Positions 1 through 8,089 of a stretch of 56,802 nucleotides of DNA are shown here, piece after piece. The position numbers and the translations under genes were made by a program. Numbering within the stretch: the stretch's first letter is position 1; each line of letters begins with the position of its first letter. The stretch lies in contig JANOPN010000009.1 of NCBI GenBank assembly GCA_031421855.1, positions 1 through 56,802 on the forward strand, written 5' to 3'. The notes under the pieces are model-generated. The model was not told where the DNA came from and did not search any database. It saw only the letters and a list, made by a program, of their open reading frames with translations. This stretch comes from JAAFHN01 sp031421855 (GTDB taxonomy: Bacteria > Pseudomonadota > Gammaproteobacteria > Burkholderiales > Burkholderiaceae_C).

Positions 1-1154
1 GTGAATGCGCCCAACTGCGACGGGGCCATGCTCATCGGGCCGGAGCGTTTGACGGCGTATTCCAAGGCGATTTTGGCCTTGCCCCACAGCGAGTTGGCCC
101 CGGTGTTGAGGGTTTTGGCACCGCTGACTTTGTACACCGCCCGTATTTGCAAGTGATCTTGCAAATTGGCACCCACAGCGGGTGAGTCAAGCTGCGCGGT
201 TACGCCATAACTTTGCAACATGGCGGCTGGACCAATGCCCGAGCGCTGCAACAGATGCGGCGAGGCAATGGCCCCGGCGCAGAGCACCACGTCGCCGCGA
301 GCGAGCACGCGAACCCGCTCGCCGCCTTTGACGACATCAACCCCGGCGCAGCGCAGCGCCCCGGCTGAATCACGCCCAAACACGAGCTTGTCCGCGCTGG
401 TGTGCGTCCAAACGGTCAAATTGGGGCGCTTGGCGATTGGTCGCAAAAATGCTTTGCTCGCATTCCAGCGCCAGCCGCTGCGCTGGTTGACCTCAAAGTA
501 GCCCACGCCTTCGTTGTTGCCTTGGTTGAAGTCATTACTCGCGGGTACACCGGCTTGCACCGCAGCGTTGGCAAATGCGTCCAAGATGTCCCAGCGCAGG
601 CGCTGCTTTTCAACGCGCCACTCGCCCCCATGCCCGCCTCCATGCTCGGCAGCCGCTTTTTGACTGTGATGTCCATGGAATCGCGAAATTTCGATGCTTT
701 TAGCCCCTTGGTCACCGGATTCATTGGGCTTGTTGCTATCCAATTTATAGTGATCTTCATGCGCTTTGAAGTCACGCAAACAAGCATCCCAGCCCCAATC
801 AGGGTCACCCGTGTGCGCGGCCCACGACTCGTAGTCGCGGCTTTGACCGCGCATGTAAATCATGCCGTTGATGGAGCTGCAGCCGCCCAGCACGCGACCA
901 CGCGGGTAGCGCAGCTTGCGGCCATTGAGCCCTGCGTCGGGTTCGGTGAAATACAACCAGTCGGTGCGCGGGTTGCCAATGCAATACAAGTAGCCCACCG
1001 GGATGTGAATCCACGGGTAGTTGTCAGGCCCGCCGGCTTCGATCAACAGCACGCGGCGCTTGGGATCTGCGCTTAAGCGGTTGGCAAGCAAGCATCCGGC
1101 GGTGCCTGCGCCAATGATGATGTGGTCAAAGGTCAAGTCAAACGCATGGCTCAT
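1..1154 (-). CDS. GMC-family FAD-dependent oxidoreductase (choline dehydrogenase-like), 3' end cut by window
   Basis: About 384 residues are visible and the C-terminal part runs off the window. The N-terminus has the FAD dinucleotide-binding motif IIGAGTAGCLLA followed by LLIEAGG, and GGCSSINGMIYMRG matches the GMC signature. The family oxidises alcohols with FAD in the cytoplasm; the substrate cannot be read from the sequence. The ATG start overlaps the stop of the upstream M28 peptidase gene (ATGA), so the two are probably cotranslated. Residues about 139-149 (SNKPNESGDQG) are encoded by a copy of the 33-bp repeat R1, which sits in frame in a loop between HEDHY and GEWRV. Confidence 0.85.
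   Translation of the reverse strand, partial: MSHAFDLTFDHIIIGAGTAGCLLANRLSADPKRRVLLIEAGGPDNYPWIHIPVGYLYCIGNPRTDWLYFTEPDAGLNGRKLRYPRGRVLGGCSSINGMIYMRGQSRDYESWAAHTGDPDWGWDACLRDFKAHEDHYKLDSNKPNESGDQGAKSIEISRFHGHHSQKAAAEHGGGHGGEWRVEKQRLRWDILDAFANAAVQAGVPASNDFNQGNNEGVGYFEVNQRSGWRWNASKAFLRPIAKRPNLTVWTHTSADKLVFGRDSAGALRCAGVDVVKGGERVRVLARGDVVLCAGAIASPHLLQRSGIGPAAMLQSYGVTAQLDSPAVGANLQDHLQIRAVYKVSGAKTLNTGANSLWGKAKIALEYAVKRSGPMSMAPSQLGAF
707..739 (+). repeat. R1 33-bp repeat, copy A, inside the GMC oxidoreductase gene
   Basis: Reads CTTGGTCACCGGATTC then ATTGGGCTTGTTGCTAT, identical to the family consensus. It lies antisense within the coding region and keeps the reading frame open. Confidence 0.85.
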
Positions 1155-2575
1155 GGGCGCGGCGGGTTGGTGTTGGTGGGGCCAAACGACACCGCGCTTT
1201 GCGAAGCCAGCCAAGCACTGACCGCCCAAGCCGCCACGTTTTGGGGCAAGGTGGCGGGGTCGATCTTGTCCAGCGTGTCGTTGGCCGTGTGGTGGTAGTC
1301 AAAATAGGTCGTGCCGTCTTGCGACAAGGCCAGCGCCGGCCAGCCCCGCGCGCGCATGAGTACGCCCGCGTCCGGCCCAGGGTTGCCTTGGTTGCCCCCC
1401 GCCTCGATGCCCAGCGGCTTGAGGACGGCGGCCAAATTGTCAATTGCGCCCAAGGCGGCTGGGTTGACGCGACTTGCCATACGCCACACCTTACCCGCAC
1501 CGAAGTCGCTCTCGCTGACCATTTGGTGAGGCTCGTTTTTGTGGGCTTCGGCGTAGGTGATGGCACCGTCAAAACCGTTTTCTTCATTGGCAAACAACAC
1601 CACGCGGATGGTGCGTTTGGGCTTTAGTCCCATTTTGGTAATCATGGCCACGGCCGCCGTGACGATGCCAACCCCGGCCGCGTCGTCAATTGCGCCTTGG
1701 CCTAAATCCCAGCTGTCCAAATGTGCGCCGAGCTGCACAACCTCGTGCCCGACCTGTGGATCGCTGCCTTTGATTTCGCCCAGCACATTGGCTGACAACG
1801 TTTTGGGCGCATGCTCGTTTCGCATGCTCAAACGCAGTTTCATGGGCAGCCCACGGGCGTGCAGCCGCGCGACGAGATCAGCGTCGGGCTTTGACACGGC
1901 AATGGCGGGCAGCTGGGCCAACTGAGGCTCGTAGCGCATCGCGCCGGTGTGTGCAAGCCGATCATTGCTGGTGCCGATGGAGCGAATCGCTACCCCCACG
2001 GCCCCGCGCCGCGCCGCTTCACCCGCACCTGCGATGCGCGCAAGCACCGCTTTGCCGTAACCCGAACCATCTTTGGTGCGCTCGGTTTTTTGGTCAATGA
2101 ACACGATTTTGCCGCGTGCGCGCTCTGAGGTGTCGGCCCGAAGTGCCGCCAAGTCAAAGTAGTAGACAATCTCGGCAATCAAACCACCACTTGGCGTACC
2201 CACTGAGTTACCCAGCGAGGTGATGACGATCGGCATCTCGTGGGGGGCCAGCAGCGTGGCCTTGGCCTCGCCGCGCAGCCAAGGCGTGACGTTGACCGGC
2301 TCGATGCTCGTTGCCAAGCCCAACGCTGAGAGCTCGCGCTGCGCCCAAGCGACCGCCAACGCGTCTTGGGGGGAGCCTGCGGTGCGAGCACCTACTTCGG
2401 TGCAAAGCCCCTCAATCAAACGATAGGCGTGTGTATCTAGCAGCGCAGAGTCACGTAGCTGGGCGGCCACGCTCAAGTCAAGTGCGCTGTGGACAGGCTG
2501 GGTTTGTGTCCAGCCCGGCATCGCCAAGCTCAAGCCCGACAAGCCCAGCAACTGGCGGCGAAGAAGCTCGGCCAC
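1151..2575 (-). CDS. M28-family zinc metallopeptidase, secreted
   Basis: This 474-residue protein has an N-terminal RR-containing hydrophobic leader (LLRRQLLGLSGLSLAMPG), so export, possibly through Tat, is likely. A PA-like insert spans roughly residues 130-250. The co-catalytic zinc site is visible as HLDSWD, then DDAAG, then EENG, and a late His in FDYHHTAND. The family cleaves N-terminal residues or dipeptides. The start is GTG directly after the stop of mmsA, and its own stop overlaps the GMC gene start, so the three form one transcription unit. A start at the internal Met of MPGWTQ is less likely because it removes the leader. The substrate is unknown. Confidence 0.85.
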   Translation of the reverse strand: MAELLRRQLLGLSGLSLAMPGWTQTQPVHSALDLSVAAQLRDSALLDTHAYRLIEGLCTEVGARTAGSPQDALAVAWAQRELSALGLATSIEPVNVTPWLRGEAKATLLAPHEMPIVITSLGNSVGTPSGGLIAEIVYYFDLAALRADTSERARGKIVFIDQKTERTKDGSGYGKAVLARIAGAGEAARRGAVGVAIRSIGTSNDRLAHTGAMRYEPQLAQLPAIAVSKPDADLVARLHARGLPMKLRLSMRNEHAPKTLSANVLGEIKGSDPQVGHEVVQLGAHLDSWDLGQGAIDDAAGVGIVTAAVAMITKMGLKPKRTIRVVLFANEENGFDGAITYAEAHKNEPHQMVSESDFGAGKVWRMASRVNPAALGAIDNLAAVLKPLGIEAGGNQGNPGPDAGVLMRARGWPALALSQDGTTYFDYHHTANDTLDKIDPATLPQNVAAWAVSAWLASQSAVSFGPTNTNPPRP

Positions 2576-4090
2576 TTATTTGCTCACCGGCATGGTGAAC
2601 TCGGCACCTTTAGGCGTGCTCTCGGGCCAGCGTTGCATGATGGATTTTTGGCGGGTATAAAAACGCACGCCTTCTTCGCCGTAGGCGTGCATGTCGCCAA
2701 AGAGGCTGCGTTTCCAGCCGCCAAACCCGTGCCAAGCCATTGGCACCGGAATCGGCACATTGATGCCCACCATGCCCACCTCGATGCGCCGCGCAAACTC
2801 GCGCGCCACATTGCCGTCGCGCGTAAAGCAGCTCACGCCGTTGGCAAACTCGTGGCCATTGATTAACTCAACCGCTTGCGCAAAGGTCTCGACCCGAACG
2901 CAGGACAACACGGGGCCAAAGATTTCTTCGCTGTGGATGCGCATGCCCACTTTGACGTGGTCAAACAAACTGCCTCCCAGCCAAAACCCGCCCTCGCAAT
3001 CGGCCTCAGCCGGAGCATGCACGCGGCCATCAACCAACAAAGTCGCGCCCTCGGCAACACCGACATCGACCATGTTTTTGATGCGATCTCGGGCTTGCGC
3101 GGTGATGATCGGACCCATTTCGGCATCCAGGTGCGTTCCGTTTTTGATCTTCAAGTTGCGGGTTCGCTCGATCAAGTGGGGCATGATTTTGTCTGCCACA
3201 TCGCCCACCAAGACCGCCACCGAAATCGCCATGCAGCGCTCGCCAGCCGAACCATACGCGCTGCCAATCAGCGCATCGACGGCCTGTTCCATGTCAGCGT
3301 CGGGCATGACCACCATGTGGTTCTTGGCTCCGCCCAAGGCTTGCACGCGCTTGCCGTGGCGCGCGCCAGTCTCGTAAATGTGGTTAGCCACGGGGGTTGA
3401 ACCCACAAAACTCACCGCCTTAACATCGGGGTGCGCCAGCAGGCCGTCAACCGCGTCTTTGTCGCCTTGCAAGACATTGAATACACCGTCGGGCAGACCC
3501 GCTTGCTTGAGCAGCTCGGCCATGAGCAGCGGCGTGCTCGGGTCGAGCGGGCTGGGTTTGAGCACAAAGGTATTACCGCTTGCAATGGCCAGCGGAAACA
3601 TCCAGCAAGGCACCATGCACGGAAAGTTAAACGGCGTGATGCCCGCGACCACACCCAGCGGCTGGCGTGTGGTCCAGTTGTCGATGCCGCTTGACACCTG
3701 CTCGGTGTAGTCGCCCTTGAGCAGTTGCGCAATGCCGCAGGCGAACTCGACCACATCAATGCCGCGCGTGACCTCGCCCTGTGCGTCGGTGAACACCTTG
3801 CCGTGCTCGGCCGTGATTTGCCGCGCCACATCGTCTTTGTGGGCATTGAGCAATTCTAAGAACTTGAACATCACGCGGGCGCGCCGAAGCGGTGGCGCGT
3901 CAGCCCACGACGGAAAAGCGGCTTTGGCAGCCGCCACAACGACGTTCACATCATCGTGATCAGCCAAGACGACCTGCCCGGTCACCACACCCGTGGCGGG
4001 GTTGAACACGTCTTGCTTGCGCGGGCTCGAGCCCATGCTGCGGTTGCCCGCGATGAAGTGAGGAATCGGCTTGGGGAAGATTTGCGTCAT
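2576..4090 (-). CDS. mmsA: CoA-acylating methylmalonate-semialdehyde dehydrogenase
   Basis: This 504-residue ALDH-superfamily protein is close to the usual MmsA length. The catalytic cysteine is in SAGERCMA, and GVVAGITPFNFPCMVPCW and PMAWHGFGGWK are typical of the CoA-dependent MmsA/IolA subgroup. Such enzymes convert methylmalonate or malonate semialdehyde to propionyl- or acetyl-CoA in valine, beta-alanine or inositol breakdown. It is followed without a gap by the M28 peptidase and GMC oxidoreductase genes. An Lrp/AsnC regulator lies about 0.7 kb upstream. The substrate range (methylmalonate or malonate semialdehyde) cannot be decided from the sequence. Confidence 0.9.
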   Translation of the reverse strand: MTQIFPKPIPHFIAGNRSMGSSPRKQDVFNPATGVVTGQVVLADHDDVNVVVAAAKAAFPSWADAPPLRRARVMFKFLELLNAHKDDVARQITAEHGKVFTDAQGEVTRGIDVVEFACGIAQLLKGDYTEQVSSGIDNWTTRQPLGVVAGITPFNFPCMVPCWMFPLAIASGNTFVLKPSPLDPSTPLLMAELLKQAGLPDGVFNVLQGDKDAVDGLLAHPDVKAVSFVGSTPVANHIYETGARHGKRVQALGGAKNHMVVMPDADMEQAVDALIGSAYGSAGERCMAISVAVLVGDVADKIMPHLIERTRNLKIKNGTHLDAEMGPIITAQARDRIKNMVDVGVAEGATLLVDGRVHAPAEADCEGGFWLGGSLFDHVKVGMRIHSEEIFGPVLSCVRVETFAQAVELINGHEFANGVSCFTRDGNVAREFARRIEVGMVGINVPIPVPMAWHGFGGWKRSLFGDMHAYGEEGVRFYTRQKSIMQRWPESTPKGAEFTMPVSK

Positions 4091-4189
4091 GATGGCATCG
4101 AGTGTGAGGGAATCATTTGGAGCTGCACGTGAAAGTGCTCGCGACTAGCTTGAAGGATATTCACAATCGGGTGAATTCGCTAGCCCCGA

Positions 4190-4585
4190 TTAATCGCCGC
4201 CGATGGGCGTGCAAAGCTCAACCAAAATGCCATCTGGACAGCGCAAGTAAGACACCGTTTGCCCCCAAGGCTTTTGACTGGGCGCTGACAACTCGGTCGC
4301 GCCACAGCGCAGCGCATTGACATGGGCCGCCGCCACGTCGCCGGTGACCAGTGCAATCTCCATGCCCAGTGGCTTGAGTGACTCACTGGCCCGAACAAAC
4401 CCATCCTTGAAGTTCAAGTCGCCCAACCCATGCGACGCAAATGCCAGCGTCGTTGCACCCGTCTCGAGCTCACCGTAATCGCCGGACTCATGCAAAAACC
4501 GCTGGGTCAAGCCAAACGCCTGGGTAAAAAACCCCAAACTCGACGCGACGTTGGGAACATAGGCGATGGTGTAGCCGAGTTTCAT
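4190..4585 (-). CDS. VOC-family (glyoxalase/bleomycin-resistance fold) protein
   Basis: This 131-residue protein begins MKLGYTIAYVPNVASSLGFF, with paired beta-alpha-beta-beta-beta modules and a C-terminal GQTVSYLRCPDGILVELCTP strand. These are typical of vicinal oxygen chelate proteins. One metal-binding Glu is visible in the last strand (VEL). No substrate can be assigned. It lies 99 bp upstream of mmsA on the same strand and may share its transcript. R1 copy B and an R2 palindromic element lie just upstream of its start. Confidence 0.8.
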   Translation of the reverse strand: MKLGYTIAYVPNVASSLGFFTQAFGLTQRFLHESGDYGELETGATTLAFASHGLGDLNFKDGFVRASESLKPLGMEIALVTGDVAAAHVNALRCGATELSAPSQKPWGQTVSYLRCPDGILVELCTPIGGD

Positions 4586-4635
4586 GGAAGCCTTTCAAAT
4601 TGATGATTTTGATGAGAAATTTGACCCAATTAGCC

Positions 4636-4668
4636 TCTGGTCACCGAATTCATTGGGTTTGTTGCTAT
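4636..4668 (+). repeat. R1 33-bp repeat, copy B (intergenic)
   Basis: Reads TCTGGTCACCGAATTC then ATTGGGTTTGTTGCTAT. It is preceded by AAATTGATGATTTTGATGAG, an arm nearly identical to the one beside the lipB copy, so the element extends beyond 33 bp in some copies. Confidence 0.85.
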
Positions 4669-4676
4669 CGAATTTA

Positions 4677-4776
4677 GGGCTTACGCAAAACTGTCCCAGC
4701 AAGGCGCAGCGACGACGACAGTGCGATTAGCACGGCTAGGAGCTGCAACGCCGCTGGGGCGGTTTTGCGTAAGTCC
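4677..4776. repeat. R2 100-bp palindromic element, copy 1
   Basis: The ends GGGCTTACGCAAAAC and GTTTTGCGTAAGTCC are near-perfect inverted repeats, so the whole element can fold into a long hairpin. The interior (AGCACGGCTAGGAGCTG) is shared with the copies near 9.3 and 12.0 kb. It lies directly next to R1 copy B, between convergent-free minus-strand genes. Confidence 0.85.
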
Positions 4777-4784
4777 AAGAATTG

Positions 4785-5273
4785 TTACTGAACGACAGGC
4801 GCACTCACCTTCGGTGGACGCTCTTCAAAGACGGTTGTAAGCACCACCGTGCTGGTTGTTCGCGCGATGCCTTCGATGGCTTTGATTTTGTAGAGCACGG
4901 CTTCCATGGCTTTGGCGTGGGTGCTGCGCACTTTGGCGATGAAGTCGTATTCGCCTGCCACGCTGTGCAGCTCCAAAAGTTCGGGCAGTTCGCGAAGGCG
5001 CTCACCGACTTCGGCGCAGTGCTGCGCCCGCTCGTTGCGAATTGACACAAACGCGGTGAAATGCAGCCCGAGCTTGTCCGGGTCAAGTTTGAGACTGAAT
5101 CGCTCGATCACGCCCTTTTCGATCAACTTCTTGACGCGCTCGTGCACAGCGGCGGTCGACATACCCACTTCAGTACCCACATCAGAGTAAGAACGGCGAC
5201 TATCAAGCGATAGCGCCGTAATAATTTTTGCATCAACATCATCTGACAGTAAATTTGCTTGCTGAAGTGACAT
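4785..5273 (-). CDS. Lrp/AsnC-family transcriptional regulator
   Basis: The 162-residue protein has an N-terminal winged HTH (DDVDAKIITALSLDSRRSYS, then VGMSTAAVHERVKKLIEKGVI) and a C-terminal RAM domain (EYDFIAKVRSTHAKAMEAVL). This family binds amino acids or similar small molecules and controls amino-acid metabolism or export. It is divergent from an EamA-family exporter gene across 76 bp. That layout often marks a regulator controlling its neighbour, so the exporter is the likeliest target. The catabolic genes downstream on the same strand are a second possibility. Confidence 0.9.
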   Translation of the reverse strand: MSLQQANLLSDDVDAKIITALSLDSRRSYSDVGTEVGMSTAAVHERVKKLIEKGVIERFSLKLDPDKLGLHFTAFVSIRNERAQHCAEVGERLRELPELLELHSVAGEYDFIAKVRSTHAKAMEAVLYKIKAIEGIARTTSTVVLTTVFEERPPKVSAPVVQ

Positions 5274-5349
5274 TTTGCTTTACACTGGTGGAATACAACG
5301 CATCGATCAAATTGCGATTGACCGGATAATTTCTCGAATTTTGCCTGAT
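5274..5349. promoter_or_regulatory. Divergent control region between Lrp/AsnC regulator and EamA exporter
   Basis: This 76-bp gap separates two divergent start codons and must hold both promoters. It is AT-richer than its flanks, with TTGACCGGATAATTT as the clearest promoter-like stretch. It is the probable binding region of the Lrp-type regulator, but I see no perfect operator palindrome. Confidence 0.4.
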
Positions 5350-6282
5350 ATGTCAACAAATATCCAACCCGTAAGCGCCACCACACCACCGAGGTGGCAG
5401 TTTGCCGTGGCACTGGCCTTGGTTTATGTGGTTTGGGGCACGACCTACTTTGCACTCAGCCTGGGGGTCAAGGCCATGCCGCCGATCACGATGAACGCCA
5501 GCCGTTTTTTGCTTGCGGGTGTGCTGATGATTGCCTGGGCGCGTTGGCAGGGGCTTGCCTGGCCCACGCCCGAACAATGGCGCAACACAGCGGTTGTGGG
5601 TGTGTTGATGGTGTTTTGCGCCATGAACTTGGTGACCTTTGCGCAAAAATTGGGCATTGGGTCAGGCGTAATGGCCACCGTGATCACGACGATGCCGATG
5701 TGGCTGGCGTTGTGGACCCAACTGGGCGGCGAGCGAGTGCCTAAATCAAGCTGGGCGGGGTTGGCTTTGGGCGTGACTGGCGCGGCCTTGCTTGCGCAAG
5801 AAGGTGACTTTTCAGTCACGGCCATTGGCGCTTTGTGCGCTTTCGGCGGCCCGTTTTGCTGGAGTTTGGGCTCGTACGCGTCGCGTCGCTTGAGCATGCC
5901 AGCCACGGCAATGGCCAGTGGCGCACAGTGGTTGATTGGCGGCGTGGCGGGCTCGTTGCTGGCTTTTGCCGTGGAACAACCCACTGCCATGCTCAATGCA
6001 CCGATTGGCGCATGGGCGGCATGGGTTTACTTGTTGGTTTTTGGCACCATGATGGCATTGACCGCGTATTTGTGGCTCCTGCAACACGCCTCACCTGCCG
6101 TGGCGGGCAGCTACGCGTTTGTCAACCCAACGGTGGCTTTGGCTTTGGGGGTGGTCATTGGCGGTGAACACGTCACGGGTTGGGTTTGGCTGGCGCTGCC
6201 ACTGATTTTTGCGGCACTCGCACTGATCATGTACGGGCCTGCGTTGGTGACACGAATCAAACAATTGACTGATCAAAAATAA
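5350..6282 (+). CDS. EamA-family (DMT superfamily) exporter
   Basis: This is a 310-residue inner-membrane protein with about ten hydrophobic segments in two EamA repeats, beginning YVVWGTTYFALSLGVKAMPP. I chose the ATG of MSTNIQ because the longer frame adds a non-hydrophobic tail that covers the divergent promoter region. Members export amino acids or metabolites, and the divergent Lrp/AsnC gene fits an amino-acid efflux role. The last codons and the TAA stop run into the arm of R1 copy C (AAAAATAATAGCAAC), so the repeat borders, and may have supplied, the end of the gene. Confidence 0.85.
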   Translation: MSTNIQPVSATTPPRWQFAVALALVYVVWGTTYFALSLGVKAMPPITMNASRFLLAGVLMIAWARWQGLAWPTPEQWRNTAVVGVLMVFCAMNLVTFAQKLGIGSGVMATVITTMPMWLALWTQLGGERVPKSSWAGLALGVTGAALLAQEGDFSVTAIGALCAFGGPFCWSLGSYASRRLSMPATAMASGAQWLIGGVAGSLLAFAVEQPTAMLNAPIGAWAAWVYLLVFGTMMALTAYLWLLQHASPAVAGSYAFVNPTVALALGVVIGGEHVTGWVWLALPLIFAALALIMYGPALVTRIKQLTDQK

Positions 6283-6314
6283 TAGCAACCGAGTGAATGA
6301 ATCTGGTGACCAAG
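6282..6314 (-). repeat. R1 33-bp repeat, copy C, at the 3' end of the EamA gene
   Basis: Reads ATAGCAACCGAGTGAATG then AATCTGGTGACCAAG, the reverse complement of the consensus with a few changes. Its extended arm overlaps the upstream stop codon and it abuts the terminator hairpin. Confidence 0.8.
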
Positions 6315-6319
6315 CGCTA

Positions 6320-6358
6320 AAAAGCCGCTTAAACACGACGTTTGAGCGGCTTTTATAG
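6320..6358. terminator. Rho-independent terminator, probably bidirectional
   Basis: The 15-bp arms AAAAGCCGCTTAAAC and GTTTGAGCGGCTTTT pair with one mismatch around a 5-nt loop. A-rich and T-rich edges occur on both sides. It sits between the convergent EamA and cytochrome genes. Confidence 0.85.
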
Positions 6359-6381
6359 TTTTGCGGCATCGCCGCGCCTGG

Positions 6382-7254
6382 CTACTTCAGTTGAGCGAGC
6401 ATGTACTCGACCGAGGCCTTGATTTCGACATCGGTTGAGCTCATCGCCATGCCCTTGGGCGGCATCGCGCCTTTGCCTTTGATGACGCTCGCAGTCAGTG
6501 CCGCAACCCCTTGACCCACGCGTGGTGCCCAAGCCGTTTTGTCGCCCAATTTTGGGGCACCCGCTGCGCCGCTTGCGTGGCATGCCACACAAGCTTGCTT
6601 GTAAAGCGCTTCACCAGGGTGGGCGGCAACAGCAGCCATCACCACAGGGGCAGCAGCAGCCACCACAGCAACCACTGCCGCTGGCGCACCAACGGCTGGA
6701 ACACCAACGGCTGGCGCGGCATCCGCTGCGGCAACTGCTGGCGCGGCGGCGCGCTCTGGCACGGCGAACTTGGCACCGGCCGCGTTGGTCATGTGCACGA
6801 CAGCGCGGCCAATCTCCACATCGTCAAAATCGCCACCGCCTTGAGCGCCCATGGCTCCCTTGCCTTTGAGCGACGAGGTCAGCAAAGCTTCGTAGCCGGT
6901 CTTGATGCGAGCGCCCCAAGCTGCCGCATCACCAAACTTTGGCGCGCCAGCGGCACCGGCCGCGTGACAAGCGACGCACTGCGCCGCGTAAACCTCTGCA
7001 CCCGACTTGAGCGCGCGATTGGCATCGCGGATTTCAACGCCGCCCACTTTGGCGATGCGCATCAACGTTGCTTTTTCGACCTCAATGGCACCAGCGGCGG
7101 GCTTATTGGCCGACACCACGTAATAAACCAAGCCGATGATGACGAAAATCGGGATGACGATTGAAGCCAACGATACCCACAGCACTTGGCTCGGGGTTTT
7201 GATTGGCCCAGTGTGGGCCTCTTCGTAGCCGTTTGCAGCGTCTTGCGTGCTCAT
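6382..7254 (-). CDS. Membrane-anchored dihaem cytochrome c (c5-like)
   Basis: The 290-residue protein has one N-terminal transmembrane segment (WVSLASIVIPIFVIIGLVYY) and two c-type haem sites. Both are CVACH followed by a GAPK(F/L)GD stretch, so the two domains look like a duplication. An Ala/Val/Pro-rich linker of about 60 residues joins them. Distal Met ligands are plausible in GAMGAQGG and GAMPPKGMAM. It would carry electrons at the periplasmic face of the inner membrane. The start MSTQDA is chosen over an upstream codon because it gives the compact N-terminus normal for this family. Confidence 0.88.
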   Translation of the reverse strand: MSTQDAANGYEEAHTGPIKTPSQVLWVSLASIVIPIFVIIGLVYYVVSANKPAAGAIEVEKATLMRIAKVGGVEIRDANRALKSGAEVYAAQCVACHAAGAAGAPKFGDAAAWGARIKTGYEALLTSSLKGKGAMGAQGGGDFDDVEIGRAVVHMTNAAGAKFAVPERAAAPAVAAADAAPAVGVPAVGAPAAVVAVVAAAAPVVMAAVAAHPGEALYKQACVACHASGAAGAPKLGDKTAWAPRVGQGVAALTASVIKGKGAMPPKGMAMSSTDVEIKASVEYMLAQLK

Positions 7255-7444
7255 TGATAACCTCGGTATGCGCGCCTGCGCCACGACAATGGGCGCTGGG
7301 CAGAATTAACCCTGAATTATAGCCAGCGAGGGGGTACAAACCCCGGTATTTTGAGCCCAGTGGCCGCGTTGCGCCTACAATCCGCGCTCGCACCTGTGTC
7401 CAAGCCCGCGCTCGGTCAACCTGTGCGACGCAAGACAAGCGTTT

Positions 7445-7520
7445 GCGGCTGTAGCTCAGTGGATAGAGTATTGGCCTCCGAAGCCAAGGGTCGTGGGTTC
7501 GATCCCCGCCAGCCGCACCA
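7445..7520 (+). tRNA. tRNA-Arg (anticodon CCG)
   Basis: A 76-nt cloverleaf with encoded CCA. The acceptor GCGGCTG pairs with CAGCCGC. The D arm is GCTCAGTGGATAGAG, the anticodon stem-loop is TTGGC-CTCCGAA-GCCAA, and the T arm contains GGTTCGATCC. The anticodon CCG reads CGG. A broken integrase gene starts 83 bp downstream, so this tRNA 3' end is a candidate attachment site. I do not see a second copy of the tRNA end in the window. Confidence 0.97.
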
Positions 7521-7603
7521 TTTTTTGAAACCCAGGCCCCATGCGGCCTGGCCGCCGGTTTGGGTTTGGGTATCACCCACCCAGTTCCGTTTGAGTGCTG
7601 CCA

Positions 7604-7827
7604 ATGAGCATCAAAACCCATGGGCTCACACGCGACCGCAGCGGTGTCTTTTACCTGTGACTGGTCGTGCTCGAAGCGCAGCGCGTTTTGGCACTGAACC
7701 TCGCTTTGGAGGCTGCATTGATCAACCCGAAATCTCGGACTTTGTGCGCCTGTTCAACTCGCCCGAGGCCACGACCCGCAAGCCGGTGAAGGAACAATCG
7801 CCACGCCTGTCCGTTTATCTGAACTAG
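7604..7827 (+). pseudogene. Remnant of a tyrosine integrase N-terminus
   Basis: The frame from ATG reads MSIKTHGLTRDRSGVFYL, then a TGA where an Arg codon would be expected, then LVVLEAQ. This resembles the N-terminal arm-binding start of phage/island integrases. A frame change near 7730 leads into EISDFVRLFNSPEATTRKP, and the sequence ends in R2 copy 2, whose edge forms the TAG stop. Its position just 3' of a tRNA fits an island integrase. No catalytic domain remains. The identification rests on a short N-terminal pattern only. Confidence 0.5.
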
Positions 7828-7890
7828 GACTTAAGCAAAATTGTCCCAGCAAGGCGCTGCAACGCGGCTGGGGCGGTTTTGCGTAAGTCC
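7827..7890. repeat. R2 palindromic element, copy 2 (64-bp short form)
   Basis: The ends GGACTTAAGCAAAATTG and GGTTTTGCGTAAGTCC are inverted repeats. The interior is about 36 bp shorter than in the 100-bp copies. It truncates the integrase remnant. Confidence 0.85.
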
Positions 7891-8089
7891 TATGAACTTA
7901 GAAACAGCAGTTGATTCACCACTGCGACTTATTAGAAGAACTGATAAGTGCGTGTATTGCAACCACGCAGATCGGTCAAGAACGGTGATCAACGCTTGTG
8001 GCAAGTGAAAGACATTGCCAACGCCAAGAAATTGCCGAAATCAAACTCCTCGGTGTAGGTGAAGTGAAAGCACAAACCGTGTCATCTGT

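Larger units (their letters stand above)
7521..8089. other. Gene-poor stretch after tRNA-Arg: integrase remnant, R2 copy, unassigned sequence
   Basis: The stretch holds the degraded integrase start and a short R2 element. After them come about 200 bp in which I recognise nothing; a 38-codon frame starting MNLETAVDSP has no recognisable features. It looks like decayed island DNA between the tRNA and the toxin-antitoxin pair. Confidence 0.6.

Noticed and set aside
402..1076. Plus-strand open frame of 224 codons
   Set aside because: It is antisense to the GMC oxidoreductase, whose motifs are clear on the other strand.
7103..7621. Minus-strand open frame across the tRNA region
   Set aside because: It reads through the tRNA-Arg gene and has no protein features.
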